From positions 23,972,479 through 24,036,478 of the forward strand of contig NW_019211455.1 of NCBI RefSeq assembly GCF_002443255.2: a stretch of DNA of 64,000 bases, given 5' to 3'. Below are positions 1 through 10,400 of the stretch, in pieces; within the stretch, counting starts at the first letter, position 1, and every line of letters starts with the position of its first letter. Both the position numbers and the translations under genes were made by a program. The DNA comes from Varroa destructor (Eukaryota; Arthropoda; Arachnida; Mesostigmata; Varroidae). The notes under the pieces are model-generated. The model had not been told where the DNA came from, did not search any database, and saw only the letters and a list, made by a program, of their open reading frames with translations.

Positions 1-119
1 GGTACCAGTAGCGATGATAGCAAGGAAGTTGTGGTTTGGGCACGATTGGTGCGATCCGATGTGTCGCGCTGACGCAATGCACGCAGTGGCTGTAGCAACA
101 AGGGCAACGTCAACAAAGG

Positions 120-284
120 CTAACTGACGAATTGCATAATATATCCACATCCGTGGCACGCGCTTCGTTTCTCATATGTTGGTTTGGTGGGAGTTGCGTC
201 GAACAGATCAATGGCGACGACACGATGAGGTTTACAGGAACAGACGACTAGGATCGCTACTGATGCTATCACATGAGGCACCAT
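120..284 (-). CDS. candidate small secreted Cys-rich peptide
   Basis: A 54-codon ATG-to-stop frame on the minus strand. The N-terminus reads MVPHVIASVAILVVCS, which has the shape of a signal peptide (hydrophobic core at residues 4-15). Four further cysteines follow: a C-S-C around residues 15-17 and a C-H-G-C near the C-terminus. The first 370 bases are GC-richer than the flanking sequence. A GTAAAC donor lies inside the frame just after the hydrophobic core, so this could instead be a short signal-peptide exon. A plus-strand frame overlaps it (176-367). No family recognised; chance is a real alternative. Confidence 0.2.
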   Translation of the reverse strand: MVPHVIASVAILVVCSCKPHRVVAIDLFDATPTKPTYEKRSACHGCGYIMQFVS

Positions 285-671
285 TGCACGGACTAGGTAG
301 GGGAACTGATCAATGGACGAAAGCATCTACTCAAATCCATGCGACTAGATTGAACAGCCACTCGTAGTTACGTATAGTTTCAAAAACAAACGGTCGGCAA
401 CATCACGAAGCTTTGTCACTACATGGCCATTCTCTCCCTATAATAGAACAGCCAACTGTACATATCACGTGAGCATCTCTGTCCTGCTAGCCCATATTTG
501 AGAGAAGTTAATAAGACTGAAATTTTAAGGAAAAGCGCAACCCAGTTCACCTTTGAATAGAGTAAGAAATCATGAAAATTGTTGCTGCATATAATTCTGT
601 ATATACTAATACCAGTTCAAGCATGCGTTTTATCACCTATACATGTGCATATAGCAACGGTATACGCACAG

Positions 672-848
672 GCGGCAGTAAAAGCAACCAAGTTGAAAGA
701 TCCATTTGTGGATGAGGCGCATTGTTCTCCGCTGCTCAGGACACTGACATTCAGATTTTACGTTGGAAGATTTAAATCTGATGCGCACTATTCCGTTTCT
801 ATTCTAACCGTCACAAAATACAGAGCTGCAAGCTGCAAGCTGCCCTAA
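672..848 (+). CDS. candidate terminal coding exon
   Basis: Follows an acceptor-like site (gtatacgcacag at 660-671) and stays open in phase 0 for 58 residues, starting AAVKATKLKDPFVDEAHC, before a TAA. The composition is coding-like, with mixed charged residues and a D-P-F-V-D-E segment. The frame is open further upstream to about 579, but that part is hydrophobic and lies before the acceptor. A second AG at about 738 could start a shorter exon. No upstream exon with a matching phase-0 donor was identified. Function unknown. Confidence 0.25.
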   Translation, partial: AAVKATKLKDPFVDEAHCSPLLRTLTFRFYVGRFKSDAHYSVSILTVTKYRAASCKLP

Positions 849-1079
849 TCCCGCCAAAAACCCCGCAGTGAAAGGGCGTGAAAAGGCCTTTCGGAACGTA
901 TGATACGGTAAATGCAAGGGAAAAGTTATTCCTGCCAGATGCAGTTTGTGATCGCTGTGTAAGAAAAGAACCCTTCCTGTAGGAGGTAGTATGTTAGAGA
1001 GAAGGTGATACGATTTGTGGGACTAAAGGGCTGTGTTTCGAAAAAACAAAGAGGAGTTAGAGGGAAAGGCGGCTGGGTT

Positions 1080-1331
1080 TTAAAGCGTAGGGAGGCGAGA
1101 GAACAGAAAAGCAGCAAGATGAGTCAGTTGGTAGTAATCGTGGTGCTGCTGGCTATCTTCACCTTCTGATCGCGTGCAATATACTTTGGGAGCCACAATG
1201 GCGCCGTTGCGCCGGCGTTCCTTGCTTTGCACAGCAAGCATAAGGACAGCAAACGCTGAAGCTGAGAAGTGAGGGTTATATCTGTGTAGGCCAGCGCTTA
1301 TGGCGACGACATCGGCTGTAGAGGTCGGCAT
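1080..1331 (-). CDS. candidate small ORF, 83 residues
   Basis: Complete ATG-to-stop frame of 83 codons in a locally GC-rich patch (about 50%). The product starts MPTSTADVVAISAGLH and has a basic patch (KERRRNG, mid-protein), then an acidic/His segment (SEGEDSQQHHDYY). No signal peptide, membrane segment or family motif is obvious. A GTGAAG donor sits inside the frame after the basic patch, so it may be the first exon of a spliced gene. It overlaps, on the opposite strand, a short signal-peptide-like frame at 1119-1259; at most one of the two is likely to be real. Confidence 0.22.
   Translation of the reverse strand: MPTSTADVVAISAGLHRYNPHFSASAFAVLMLAVQSKERRRNGAIVAPKVYCTRSEGEDSQQHHDYYQLTHLAAFLFSRLPTL
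1119..1259 (+). pseudogene. signal-peptide-like mini-ORF with in-frame TGA
   Basis: ATG at 1119 opens MSQLVVIVVLLAIFTF, a typical signal-peptide core, then hits TGA at 1167-1169. The same frame continues for 29 more residues, starting SRAIYFGSHNGAVAP and ending in the basic K-H-K-D-S-K-R, to a second TGA at 1257-1259. Read through, this would be a 46-codon secreted-peptide precursor. It could be a pseudogene with one nonsense change, an indel in the assembly, or chance; a selenocysteine reading is unlikely without a SECIS element, which I did not find. Antisense to the 83-codon frame at 1080-1331. Confidence 0.15.
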
Positions 1332-1611
1332 TGCAAAGTAAGCAAAATTGCACTATAGAATACAGGCTATCGCTTCGGCCGTATATCCTATTCACCTGCT
1401 GTCACGTAGTCTAAGAGTCATGTAAAACCTACATTCTAAACTTACTCGTCCGCGCGGAAACCAAGAGTACGTACAGATTAGTAAGATCACGGGAAGAACA
1501 TGAGTTCTTGAAAAGTTTCAGCGGACATCGTTAGCCAAATAGCAAGTATCGTATTAATACGTAATAAAGAGAGAAAAGAGGCTTTGCGGACCTTTACACT
1601 AGATTTGTCAC

Positions 1612-1667
1612 GTTTCCATTTACCTCTCTTGAACCCCGTGTGGGGTTCAAGAGAGGTAAACGGAAAC
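1612..1667. repeat. near-perfect 26-bp hairpin, 4-nt loop
   Basis: The left arm 1612-1637 and right arm 1642-1667 are reverse complements over 26 bases with one mismatch (A at 1618 against the G-side equivalent). The loop is gtgt (1638-1641). The loop is too small and the stem too perfect for a typical pre-miRNA. It resembles a snap-back or template-switch duplication. Confidence 0.9.
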
Positions 1668-2890
1668 TTTGTCGTTCTTAATTCATTAAAAATTACACGA
1701 ACTATAACGAGCGCATAAATTTACTTGCATCCTTCGTCTAATAACCTATGATTATTGGACATTTTCTTTTAATATACGTTAACTCACATCTAGCATAGCG
1801 TCAATGTCTGTATGTTTTTTTGCTAGCAGCTTTCTGCTAGTAGTCCTCCGTAGACATTATTATATGCCCATAATAGCTCGTGACGGGCTGTTGCAAGCGA
1901 TCAGATTGTGCACATATCACTCCTTCTAAAATTACAGATATCTTCTACTTACTTTCGATACTTACCTATTCAATACTCTGAAAGTTCATCTTACCTTAGA
2001 ATGTACATAGACATTGCAATAATTATAGTTAGCATTGTACGGAACTATGAAGTCTTCATTAAGAAGCCATATCGTGACGAGAAATGTTAACGCTAAAAAT
2101 GCCGCACATGTTCATGCCTGACTACATCAACACAATTAAGTTGAAATGAGGATGAGGTTCACATAGATATTTTATTCAAATAACGCTGTCTTCACTGATA
2201 CGTAAATTCATCGCTAGATAGAAAACCCATTGAATCACAAATATATGCAACCTTTCCTTTTTTTTTGGGGACTCATTTGCGAACACCAAGCTCTACCATT
2301 TACTTCATTTCGTAGAACGATGAAATTGTCTACCAGGAACACAAAATAAACGCATACAGTACTACACTGAGGCGTCCTAATCAGGACTATAAAAAATCAA
2401 CAAACTACAAGCAGAACGTTTATTTGATGTCAGTTATTTTCACTGGTACCCCGTTCAGACATATGGTGCTTGGGTAATCGAACTCTTTCAACGGAGGATT
2501 TCAAGGAGATCACCAATAGGTTGAGCCAATGGTCATTATAGCTTCGAAGAAAATTGCTTTTGGCATGTCAAAACTTGTGTCCCGTCGTGGCTGATTTGGT
2601 CGGAGACACGTCTGACTAGCCCTGTTCAGCAAATCTTTTTAGTGCAATCCCAAGTTTCAATTAACAGTTTGCCGTTGGCGAATTAACCACCGCCAATATG
2701 TCCCTACGGACCAATGGAATCTGTTGAAAGCAGTATGTGCCATGCTACTTGCGAAAGTTACACACGTAGTACAAAGCAAAAGTAGAAAAATTTCATCCAT
2801 ATTTTTTTACCGTAACAAATCAACCAATTTTTGAAGCATTTTTACAATTAATTTGGCTTTCGAATTGTGTTTTTCCTATAAATATTTCAG
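1668..2890. other. non-coding stretch
   Basis: AT-rich sequence with short homopolymers (T run near 2259-2267). I see no convincing exon, RNA gene or mobile element. A 60-codon frame at 1908-2090 has no splice or start context and is treated as chance. Confidence 0.5.
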
Positions 2891-2949
2891 CCAGGCCGGA
2901 GACTAGCTCTGATCTGACCGCTCCGAGCGTCTGCGGATTGACTGATTAA
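2891..2949 (+). CDS. candidate short terminal exon
   Basis: A strong acceptor (tttttcctataaatatttcag, ending at 2890) is followed, in phase 1, by an 18-residue frame (RPETSSDLTAPSVCGLTD) and TAA at 2947-2949. The composition is polar and coding-like, and the two other frames stop quickly. It is too short to be convincing alone. No matching upstream donor was pinned down. Confidence 0.2.
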
Positions 2950-4738
2950 TCGACCTAATTAGCGCTAGTTGTGTTGTATTTCGTTTTCTATTTTATCAAA
3001 ATATCTACTTTTTACTATGCGCCACTTTAATATGTAGTAGACGCACTTGTGGGGGGTCGGCCCGCTGATCATCTCAATGAGTTTGATTCCTTGCTGATGA
3101 TGAAATTATCTTCTTAACCTTTCATTTATAACATTATTGTTTCGCAATAATAGCTATTTTTTTATAACATTATTTATGTCGCTAGACAACTCTCGACTTT
3201 TTTTTTGTTTGTGATATGTTGGTTCTGCTACATTTCTACGACGACATCACTGGCTTCTCAATGCTGGTTGGCTTTAGGATGCTCGCTAGGTGGACGTCCG
3301 TCGACCAATTTTAACGGACGTATGTATGTGAATTGAATGAGCCATTGGTACTACTAACACTAAACATTTTGATCGATGGAGCTGACTAAATTATCGATCT
3401 CGTCCCGGTATGTTGTCGGGTTTTGAAAGTGTTTAATATGTAAAAACAGACATATCTACACATATTACATCAAATGAGGATTGCCTCTGTTTCCAGAACA
3501 CAAACAATGCTCAAGGGCCTTCCTACCTTTTTTTTTTTTGGTCAATAAATACATGTACATATATTGCTTTGGCAGTTTGGATTACTTCCTAAAAATATAT
3601 CAGGGAGAAGCTTATTGACAAACATCAATCTCACATTAGCAGCTTTAATTTTCCAATTGAAATTATTATTAAAATCGCTCAAAAAATACGCAAAAGCAAT
3701 TCGAAATGTATTTTTATCTACTGATTACATAAGTAAGCCGGTACAATCAACAGAGGTATCGCTAGTTACTTTCAAAAACTGCCATTTTCACCTATTGGGG
3801 TTGTTTCGTATTTGGAGTCGGCCCGTTAGGGTATTTCCATTGTTAGGTTAAATGTTCACCTGTGAAACGCCATTACCAATCTGAATACTAATTTTTATTG
3901 CTAAGCTCGTCATCTATAGAAAGAGGTGGGAAAATATTTTTTGTTATGTTTGCTAAACATTGCTTTTCGCCACACTAACCGCTTCAACCTTCTAACTGAT
4001 AGCTATCAGAGTTTAGTTTGCAAAAACATCTGATTTTTCGTCAGAATAAATATTCATCCACAGCCAAAAGAAGGATACAACAAATGCCACGTTTGGCTTT
4101 CTTCCCCATTCACGCCGAAACACCCACGTCAAATATAAATAAATATACTGAATTTGTTTGCGATTTGACAAAACATGTCGATTGTTAAGGAAAAAAATCT
4201 CTCTCAAACACGAAGCCATGCTAAACAAAGCGTAATTTTTACTTGAAAACTGATATTGAGATATCGAAACATGTGGAACTAATAGATTCAGCCGACTGAA
4301 GACCTTCTGCTTGTAAGAAGAATGACCCCTTTTGCGTAGACCTCCATGTAAACATTCAGACTGCCATCAGAAGATACTTTCTACAAGAGTCCCAACAAAA
4401 TATAGCATGTCTCAGCTAGCACAATTTTCTAATGTAAGCGCGTATAAGATTTCATGCACGATCCCTCAAATTTAACACATTAGCATTCTAACCCCCATAA
4501 AAGACACGAACTACTTCTCCTATAAAAAGTAATCTCATATTTAAAGAAATCCGATTATAAATCATTTAGGTAAATATCACCGATATGTTCCTAAAATGCA
4601 AAAAAGAAGAATATCAAAAACCTTTGCCTAAACCCAATTCTGTGCCTAAAGCTAAGAAAAACAAACAAATTTTACGTATAAATGTGTTACAAGTAACAAT
4701 TGTCGAGCAAGAGAATGGCTAATTTACTCAAGATAACA
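2950..4738. other. non-coding stretch
   Basis: AT-rich. A good acceptor (ctctgtttccag, ending about 3496) is followed by only a short open stretch that runs into a poly-T tract (about 3529-3539). Frames at 3564-3851 (+) and 4013-4228 (-) lack splice support and are probably chance. Confidence 0.5.
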
Positions 4739-4962
4739 TTACGCTGTATGGGATAGAAAAATAGACTTCCTTGGGAGAAACGTATTTATCCAATTGGCTT
4801 CACCACATGGACAAGTTTTCCCAGGACAAAAGCCTTCCAGTACAGAAAATTGGCCCAATTTGATTGTATTTGAGAAGATTCGAGTCTCGCAAATAAACTG
4901 ACCAAGAGATGGGCACGAATTTTTAGTATAGACAGATAGATTTGTTAGTGAACACAAAAACT
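4739..4962 (-). CDS. candidate Cys-rich terminal exon
   Basis: An acceptor (gataaagttctcag, with AG at 4964-4963) precedes a 73-residue frame in phase 1, ending in TAA at 4739. It contains five or more cysteines, including C-P-S-L-G-Q-F-I-C and, later, F-C-P-G-K-T-C-P-C-G-E. The C-x4-C-x-C cluster suggests a disulfide-bonded or metal-binding segment, but the spacing fits no family I can name. An overlapping minus-strand frame (4923-5189) lacks such features. Confidence 0.25.
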
Positions 4963-7338
4963 CTGAGAACTTTATCTAGGTGTTCTTTGCGTGTAATAAC
5001 GAACCCTGCCCGTAAGTATTCTGTGGACCGCATTGTCCTGTTGTATAGAGGGAATACGAACGGTTGGAACGAAACTGAATGGAAACGCTTCTCTTTTTTT
5101 TTGCGTACGTAATCACTAACTTTATAAGACTGCCTAAATGGTCGCCATGTAAGTGTATTTCTGTCAGAATAATCGCAAATACTCTTCAATCAAAAATCTA
5201 TTTTTACTAGCTGTATGTTAATTTTTTTTTTAAATGCATACAAAAGTCTTGTTGTTATTTTGAAATAGGTGTGGACAGACGGGCTGCGTCCTGTAATGCT
5301 TGCTGGGTAGAATCTCTTGCATAAAATTTTCGCTGAATTTTAGGTATACCCTCATATAAGCTCACCGCGAAATATTTGCTAACAGCTTGAGATTTGACCT
5401 GCTGTATATGAGGCACACCCATTATCGACGTTCAGACGTTTGCGCATATAGGCCTTCTACGAGGAGAATTCCCTATTCTTTAGAGACCACTTCTACCACG
5501 TACTTGAAAACACTATTAGCAACCTACACGGAATCGAAAGGCAGGGCCCGACATTAACAGGCCTCCAAGAAAGATACATACGACTTCAGCCATATTGTCT
5601 TGTTCACGTTTATGTGTGTAGGAACGCTGCCTACTGCATACCACAAACGGCACCATTGAATTATTCAGAAAATGTATTAGTTCTTTATCCGTTGTGTCTA
5701 GTTTTTACTAGATACAAATAACAAATAAGATAGTTAGTTATACGTAAAGAAACTTCAATACAGATAACTCTGGTAATATTTCAGCAGATGCGCCACAAAC
5801 AATAAGATCCAATGTAACGATAACTCGAACTTACATTTGAAGCTCGTGTACTTGCTTGTCCTGTCCTTACTGACCAAATGGAAAAAAAAACTGATAAGTA
5901 CCGTCAGGATATAATAACTGAGCTCATTGCGCAGCAGGCCTGAGTTCGAGCTTCGGTACGATTTAAAACAGAAGATCTGGACTGATTTGATACGTGTATC
6001 AGCCAGGTGTTTCTGCATCAAGTCAGAGCGAGGTCAGTAAACTGATACAGTTCGGCTCTGAGTTGGGTAAGACGATGGCAAAAGGAGTATGCGTATCAAA
6101 CATTAAGGTGATCATTGTAATGCATTATGTATAAAATGGAACAATATTAGAAAACACGGGCCCATTGCAGAATTTCGAAAAAAGAATCGATCGCGTCATT
6201 ACGCTACACAGTATCGTTCGAACATCTGCGTACATAGTCAATCAATTTAGCATTCAAAGCTATTTCTATCTACTGTATTTGGAAGACTGACGAAACGCGG
6301 AACCACTCCTAGTTATTTACCGTCACTACGGATATGCACAATGGCTGTCTGAAATGGCAACTGGTAACAACTGTTGTAGGTAATACGCCATGAGCGTACA
6401 GAGAAACCGACTGCGACATCAGCAAACCGGGACTGACATGCCAAATCAGATCATGCGACTAGAGAGCAGGGTACCGCAGTAAAATGCTGGCTTAAGACAT
6501 AATGCTAGGTGACGTATTCTATTAGTTTATCTATTTATCTACCATCTAACTAATATTAAACCTATATGACACTTTCGAAGGAATGTTCGCTGCATGCGGG
6601 CGGATAGCACCTCACAATATGCTGCAACTGCGGGCCATCAGTTGATTGAAAAAGGCCACTTTCAATCCAATTAGGCTCTATCTACAGTTGAACGATTACG
6701 AAATGTACCGTTCAACTCTCATAAATCGGGTTTGTATATAATATCGATGTGCTTCAACGGTACGGTTCTGCTTTTCCACTTGTTCAATATAGCCAGTTAC
6801 TCTGTCCTGAATATATAATTAGAAGACATGTTATATGTCGTCGCTATGGCTAACGTCATGTAACGCCAACATGTCTAATGTTCGTGTCCGATGCGACCAG
6901 TTAGATAAATTTCCGTTACAGACTACATAATTTATGTGAAATAAATTATACAGTCTGGAACAGAGCGCTCAACACATTCATATATTTACAGGACATTGCA
7001 TTTACAGGATCATTGGCTTTACATCATAATCTTCGAATGAACTCGTCCGAAATTGGACGCAATGGACTCACATTATAGGTTAACGTCATCACACTTCTCG
7101 ATACGGATCAGCACAAGCGGCAAAGAAAGAAGGTGGCAAACTTGAGTGTGTGTTCTACGACGATTTCGTAGCGGCGTTGGGCAATGATCGGCTGGTGAAA
7201 AAGGATGAGCCTATCTGGTCTCTACTAGCACAATTCACTGCTGCTGTTGCTATTGAAGGGTCGACCTGTAAGCTATTTCCGCCGGCTTACCTATTACCCT
7301 TACGTACAATTCAGTTTTAAATACACTTGACTAGTGAC
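4963..7338. other. non-coding stretch
   Basis: No supported gene. It holds short A/T runs and scattered small frames (for example 5755-6021, minus) without splice or start context. A spaced 8-bp inverted repeat (GTTGAACG/CGTTCAAC) lies near 6685-6715. Confidence 0.45.
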
Positions 7339-7359
7339 GCTGGTACGGCACGTACCAGC
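7339..7359. repeat. 9-bp perfect palindrome, 3-nt loop
   Basis: GCTGGTACG (7339-7347) and CGTACCAGC (7351-7359) are exact reverse complements around gca. Confidence 0.85.
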
Positions 7360-7438
7360 ATGTGTGTCTAAAATAATCAAGATTTCATATTACGTTTGCG
7401 ATTGCTAGTGACGTTGAAAAATTGAACAATTATGAAAG

Positions 7439-7458
7439 AAAAAAAAAAAAAAAAAAAA
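7439..7458 (+). repeat. poly-A tract (20 A)
   Basis: Uninterrupted run of 20 A. It could be the tail of a retroposed sequence, but no recognisable element sits immediately upstream. Confidence 0.9.
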
Positions 7459-7459
7459 G

Positions 7460-10400
7460 AGTTTATTCGGGGGAGTTGTTTAACTTGAAGAGGGTAGTCA
7501 TAACATAAAACTTTATTCTGGAAATAGACAAACGATAAGATTTCCTTGAGAGGAGAGTTAGGAACACAGTTCCAAGCTATGCGAAGCGGGCGATCCCGGG
7601 GCCTCGACCTGGCAATTAGTAACGGACGGTAAAGAAGAGAAAAATAAATGACGCGTAACAGGTAAGCCAGTAGAGCATATAATAAGGTTTTGTACAGTAC
7701 TAAGTTTTGATGATGGATTGATTAGCAAGCTAAGGCACCGGGAACTGGTGGGAGAAAGCAGAAACCGCACCGAGAATTCAAAAAATACCACGCAGGGCAT
7801 CATTCCATTGAACGAAGATGCTGGCATAAACAGAGATTTCTGAACAAAGGTAAGTTTTGACGGCAGGCTAACGGAACCGAAATATAAAAGGGCAGAAGTA
7901 GCACAGACACATTTAGAATGAGAGCCAGTGATACGGACTTATCAAACGGAACTGCAGTGTAACAGGAGACGGAAATAGGAGAGCAGAATTGCTTAACCAA
8001 TCAGGGTAGCTGTCAATAACGGTTATGAGGGTAGCACCCACATTTACTAGTAAAGTCGTGTTATGAATGTATAACTAAAACAGTAAGATCTTATTTGACT
8101 ACAATATTATACACTATTAGAAATTCTAGTCACAGCTCTAAAATTGCCTCGCGGAACGACGTCCGCCTCAAACGGATATAAGAGGTAAAAAAAAATTGAA
8201 GCCAGAAGCCTTTTGGGAAATGGTGGTGGTCTTTACACGGTAACGGCGCGGTGAAAATTTTAGTAGGAACAACAAAAGTTTTACTCACGAGTCGGAATAG
8301 GCCATGGCGTTTCTGCATCGTATATTACTCGTACAGGCAACCGGCGTACTGCTCGCATTTACGCTACAGGCTTTTCTGGCTGTTAGACGCAAACAACGAC
8401 GTCGCTGGTCGTTAAACGGGCAATCGAAATAAGTTTCGTGAAGTCGAAGTGCGTCATTTACTCAGACATAATTTCAGCGTTCCAATTGGCGATGCGGCAA
8501 CGATTTATGCCTAATTCGCACCTTAATTTCAATCAGAACTCTATACAAACATTTATCTAGGTCGCAAGATCTAGGTCGAGTGTTCCTGCAAACAATTTTA
8601 TTATAACTATTGCAATAGTGTTGTGCCGACAACGAAGTCCTCTACTTCGAATTCGACAGACCATCAAATCGAAATGACGGCCGCAGTAGACACATTGAAT
8701 CAATTAGATTCGGCATAAACGACACAGCTTTTGAACTACTAAGTGATCCAATTAGGAAAAATCAATGCTGAATGCTTTTATTGCCTCATTTAGTTGGTCT
8801 ATTAATTTCCTTCACGTTGCCGTCGGTTCGTCTAACGCCCGAATGATGCTTTCTGTGCCATATAACGGTTGCTGTATATCCTGAATTGGCGTACTTCGCC
8901 TTCTTAGTTCCCCATCAAAAATAAGCAGTGACAAGTGTGCCACCCGTTCAAGGTATAGCGGAAAACAAATATAGCATAAGTATTTTCGTTTTAATTAAGC
9001 TAAAACTATTCGCTGTTTTGGCATATTGCGATATGCGCGAAGTTAATTGCAACTATGTAAAGGTCTTATAGTTCACCGCAATACGTCACTCCCTAGCAGC
9101 GGGATTTCGACGTGTCAGCCTGTGCTAACGTCAACACAAACCGACCCTTCTTAGGATTGCTACCTAATCAAGGCTAGCCGTCACTGGTTTTCGGCGGCGA
9201 ACCTTGCGAGGGCCTGTACTTTACACAAATCCTTAGCCATCCTATTCAGGGTTATCTGCAAAAGTCAATTTACACTTGTTCTGGATCCATCTCGCTTATC
9301 CGCTCCTGTGATTCGAAATGCTTCTGTAGCCGCTTCGGAACGTTCCAGACTAAGTTTCGTGAACGGCCAGCCTACAGGTTCTGCAGGAAGTCATGATCGT
9401 ATTGTGTATTATGCTCTTCATTTTATGAACTTGAACCATTCCATAACTTATATAAGATACGGAACGGGTGAAGATACTCTTTCGTATATCTCAATACGTT
9501 CGTGCCCTTCTGGCCGAATACGCGTTTTTCTTTCTTAAGTTTTCAAACGTACGCGAAATAAGACCAGCTACAATCTTTGGCGGCATAAGTTACAACGAGA
9601 TATCTACATCGACCGTTGTTGCCTCTACCATTTTTCCTCCAGCCTTTTGCAATACCAAGTCTTTGCCAACAGCAACCATCAATAGTGGCGTCCTCTATGG
9701 CAGTTTTTTCGAAAAAACAGCAGCTCGGGCGAAAAAAATGTTTACCTCAAGCTACTTGTTCAATGGAACAGGAATTTCTCTCTAGTCTGTCTCTCTGCAT
9801 AGCCTAGGCTAAATGTATTTTGCTATTATAGCACTGCTGATTATAGTCGAATACGACTTGCCGCCTGTTTCTGATGAGTTTGCCTCGGCATTTCCTCTTC
9901 TAAGTTTGATCGTCGCTTTGCCGTTATTGGCGAAAACCGCGGGGCCTACGTTAACAGGATTAATGAAGTCTGGATTCCTGAGTTTTTATTAATCAACGAC
10001 TAAGGCCTTGTTTCGATCTTGACTTGAATAAGAAAGGCTTTTAGATTTTAAAAGTAAGCTGCGTATCGCTAAAAGAAAAAAACGATATACTGAAACCAAT
10101 CAAACTAATTATAGACTAATTGAATTAGCAAAGGGAATTGAGAAATAAAATTTATTTTTGGGAATGACCATGTTTCCAACAAGTGTATACTAAACAGCCA
10201 GTTGAATGTCAATGTGTTGATTCATCCAAGATCAGAAGTTGTAGAGAGAGTATAGAAACCTGCTTCATCAAATGGCCATCGAAGGTGCTAACTATTGCAT
10301 TGCTCCGTAATTTCAGCCTGTAATCTATTTTAGCTCCCTGTGATTGTGTGGACTTGTGCATACTGAACCTTTATATATGAACTGCCGTAAAATGCAGAAC

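Noticed and set aside
1612..1667. MicroRNA precursor
   Set aside because: The stem is almost perfectly paired and the loop only 4 nt, unlike normal pre-miRNAs with bulges and larger loops; no small-RNA evidence.
3085..3115. LADDEIIF, resembling the reverse transcriptase YxDD box
   Set aside because: An isolated short match with no neighbouring RT motifs in any frame and a stop shortly after.
7558..8000. Overlapping minus-strand ORFs of 66-89 codons
   Set aside because: No acceptor/donor support, no domain; lengths common by chance.
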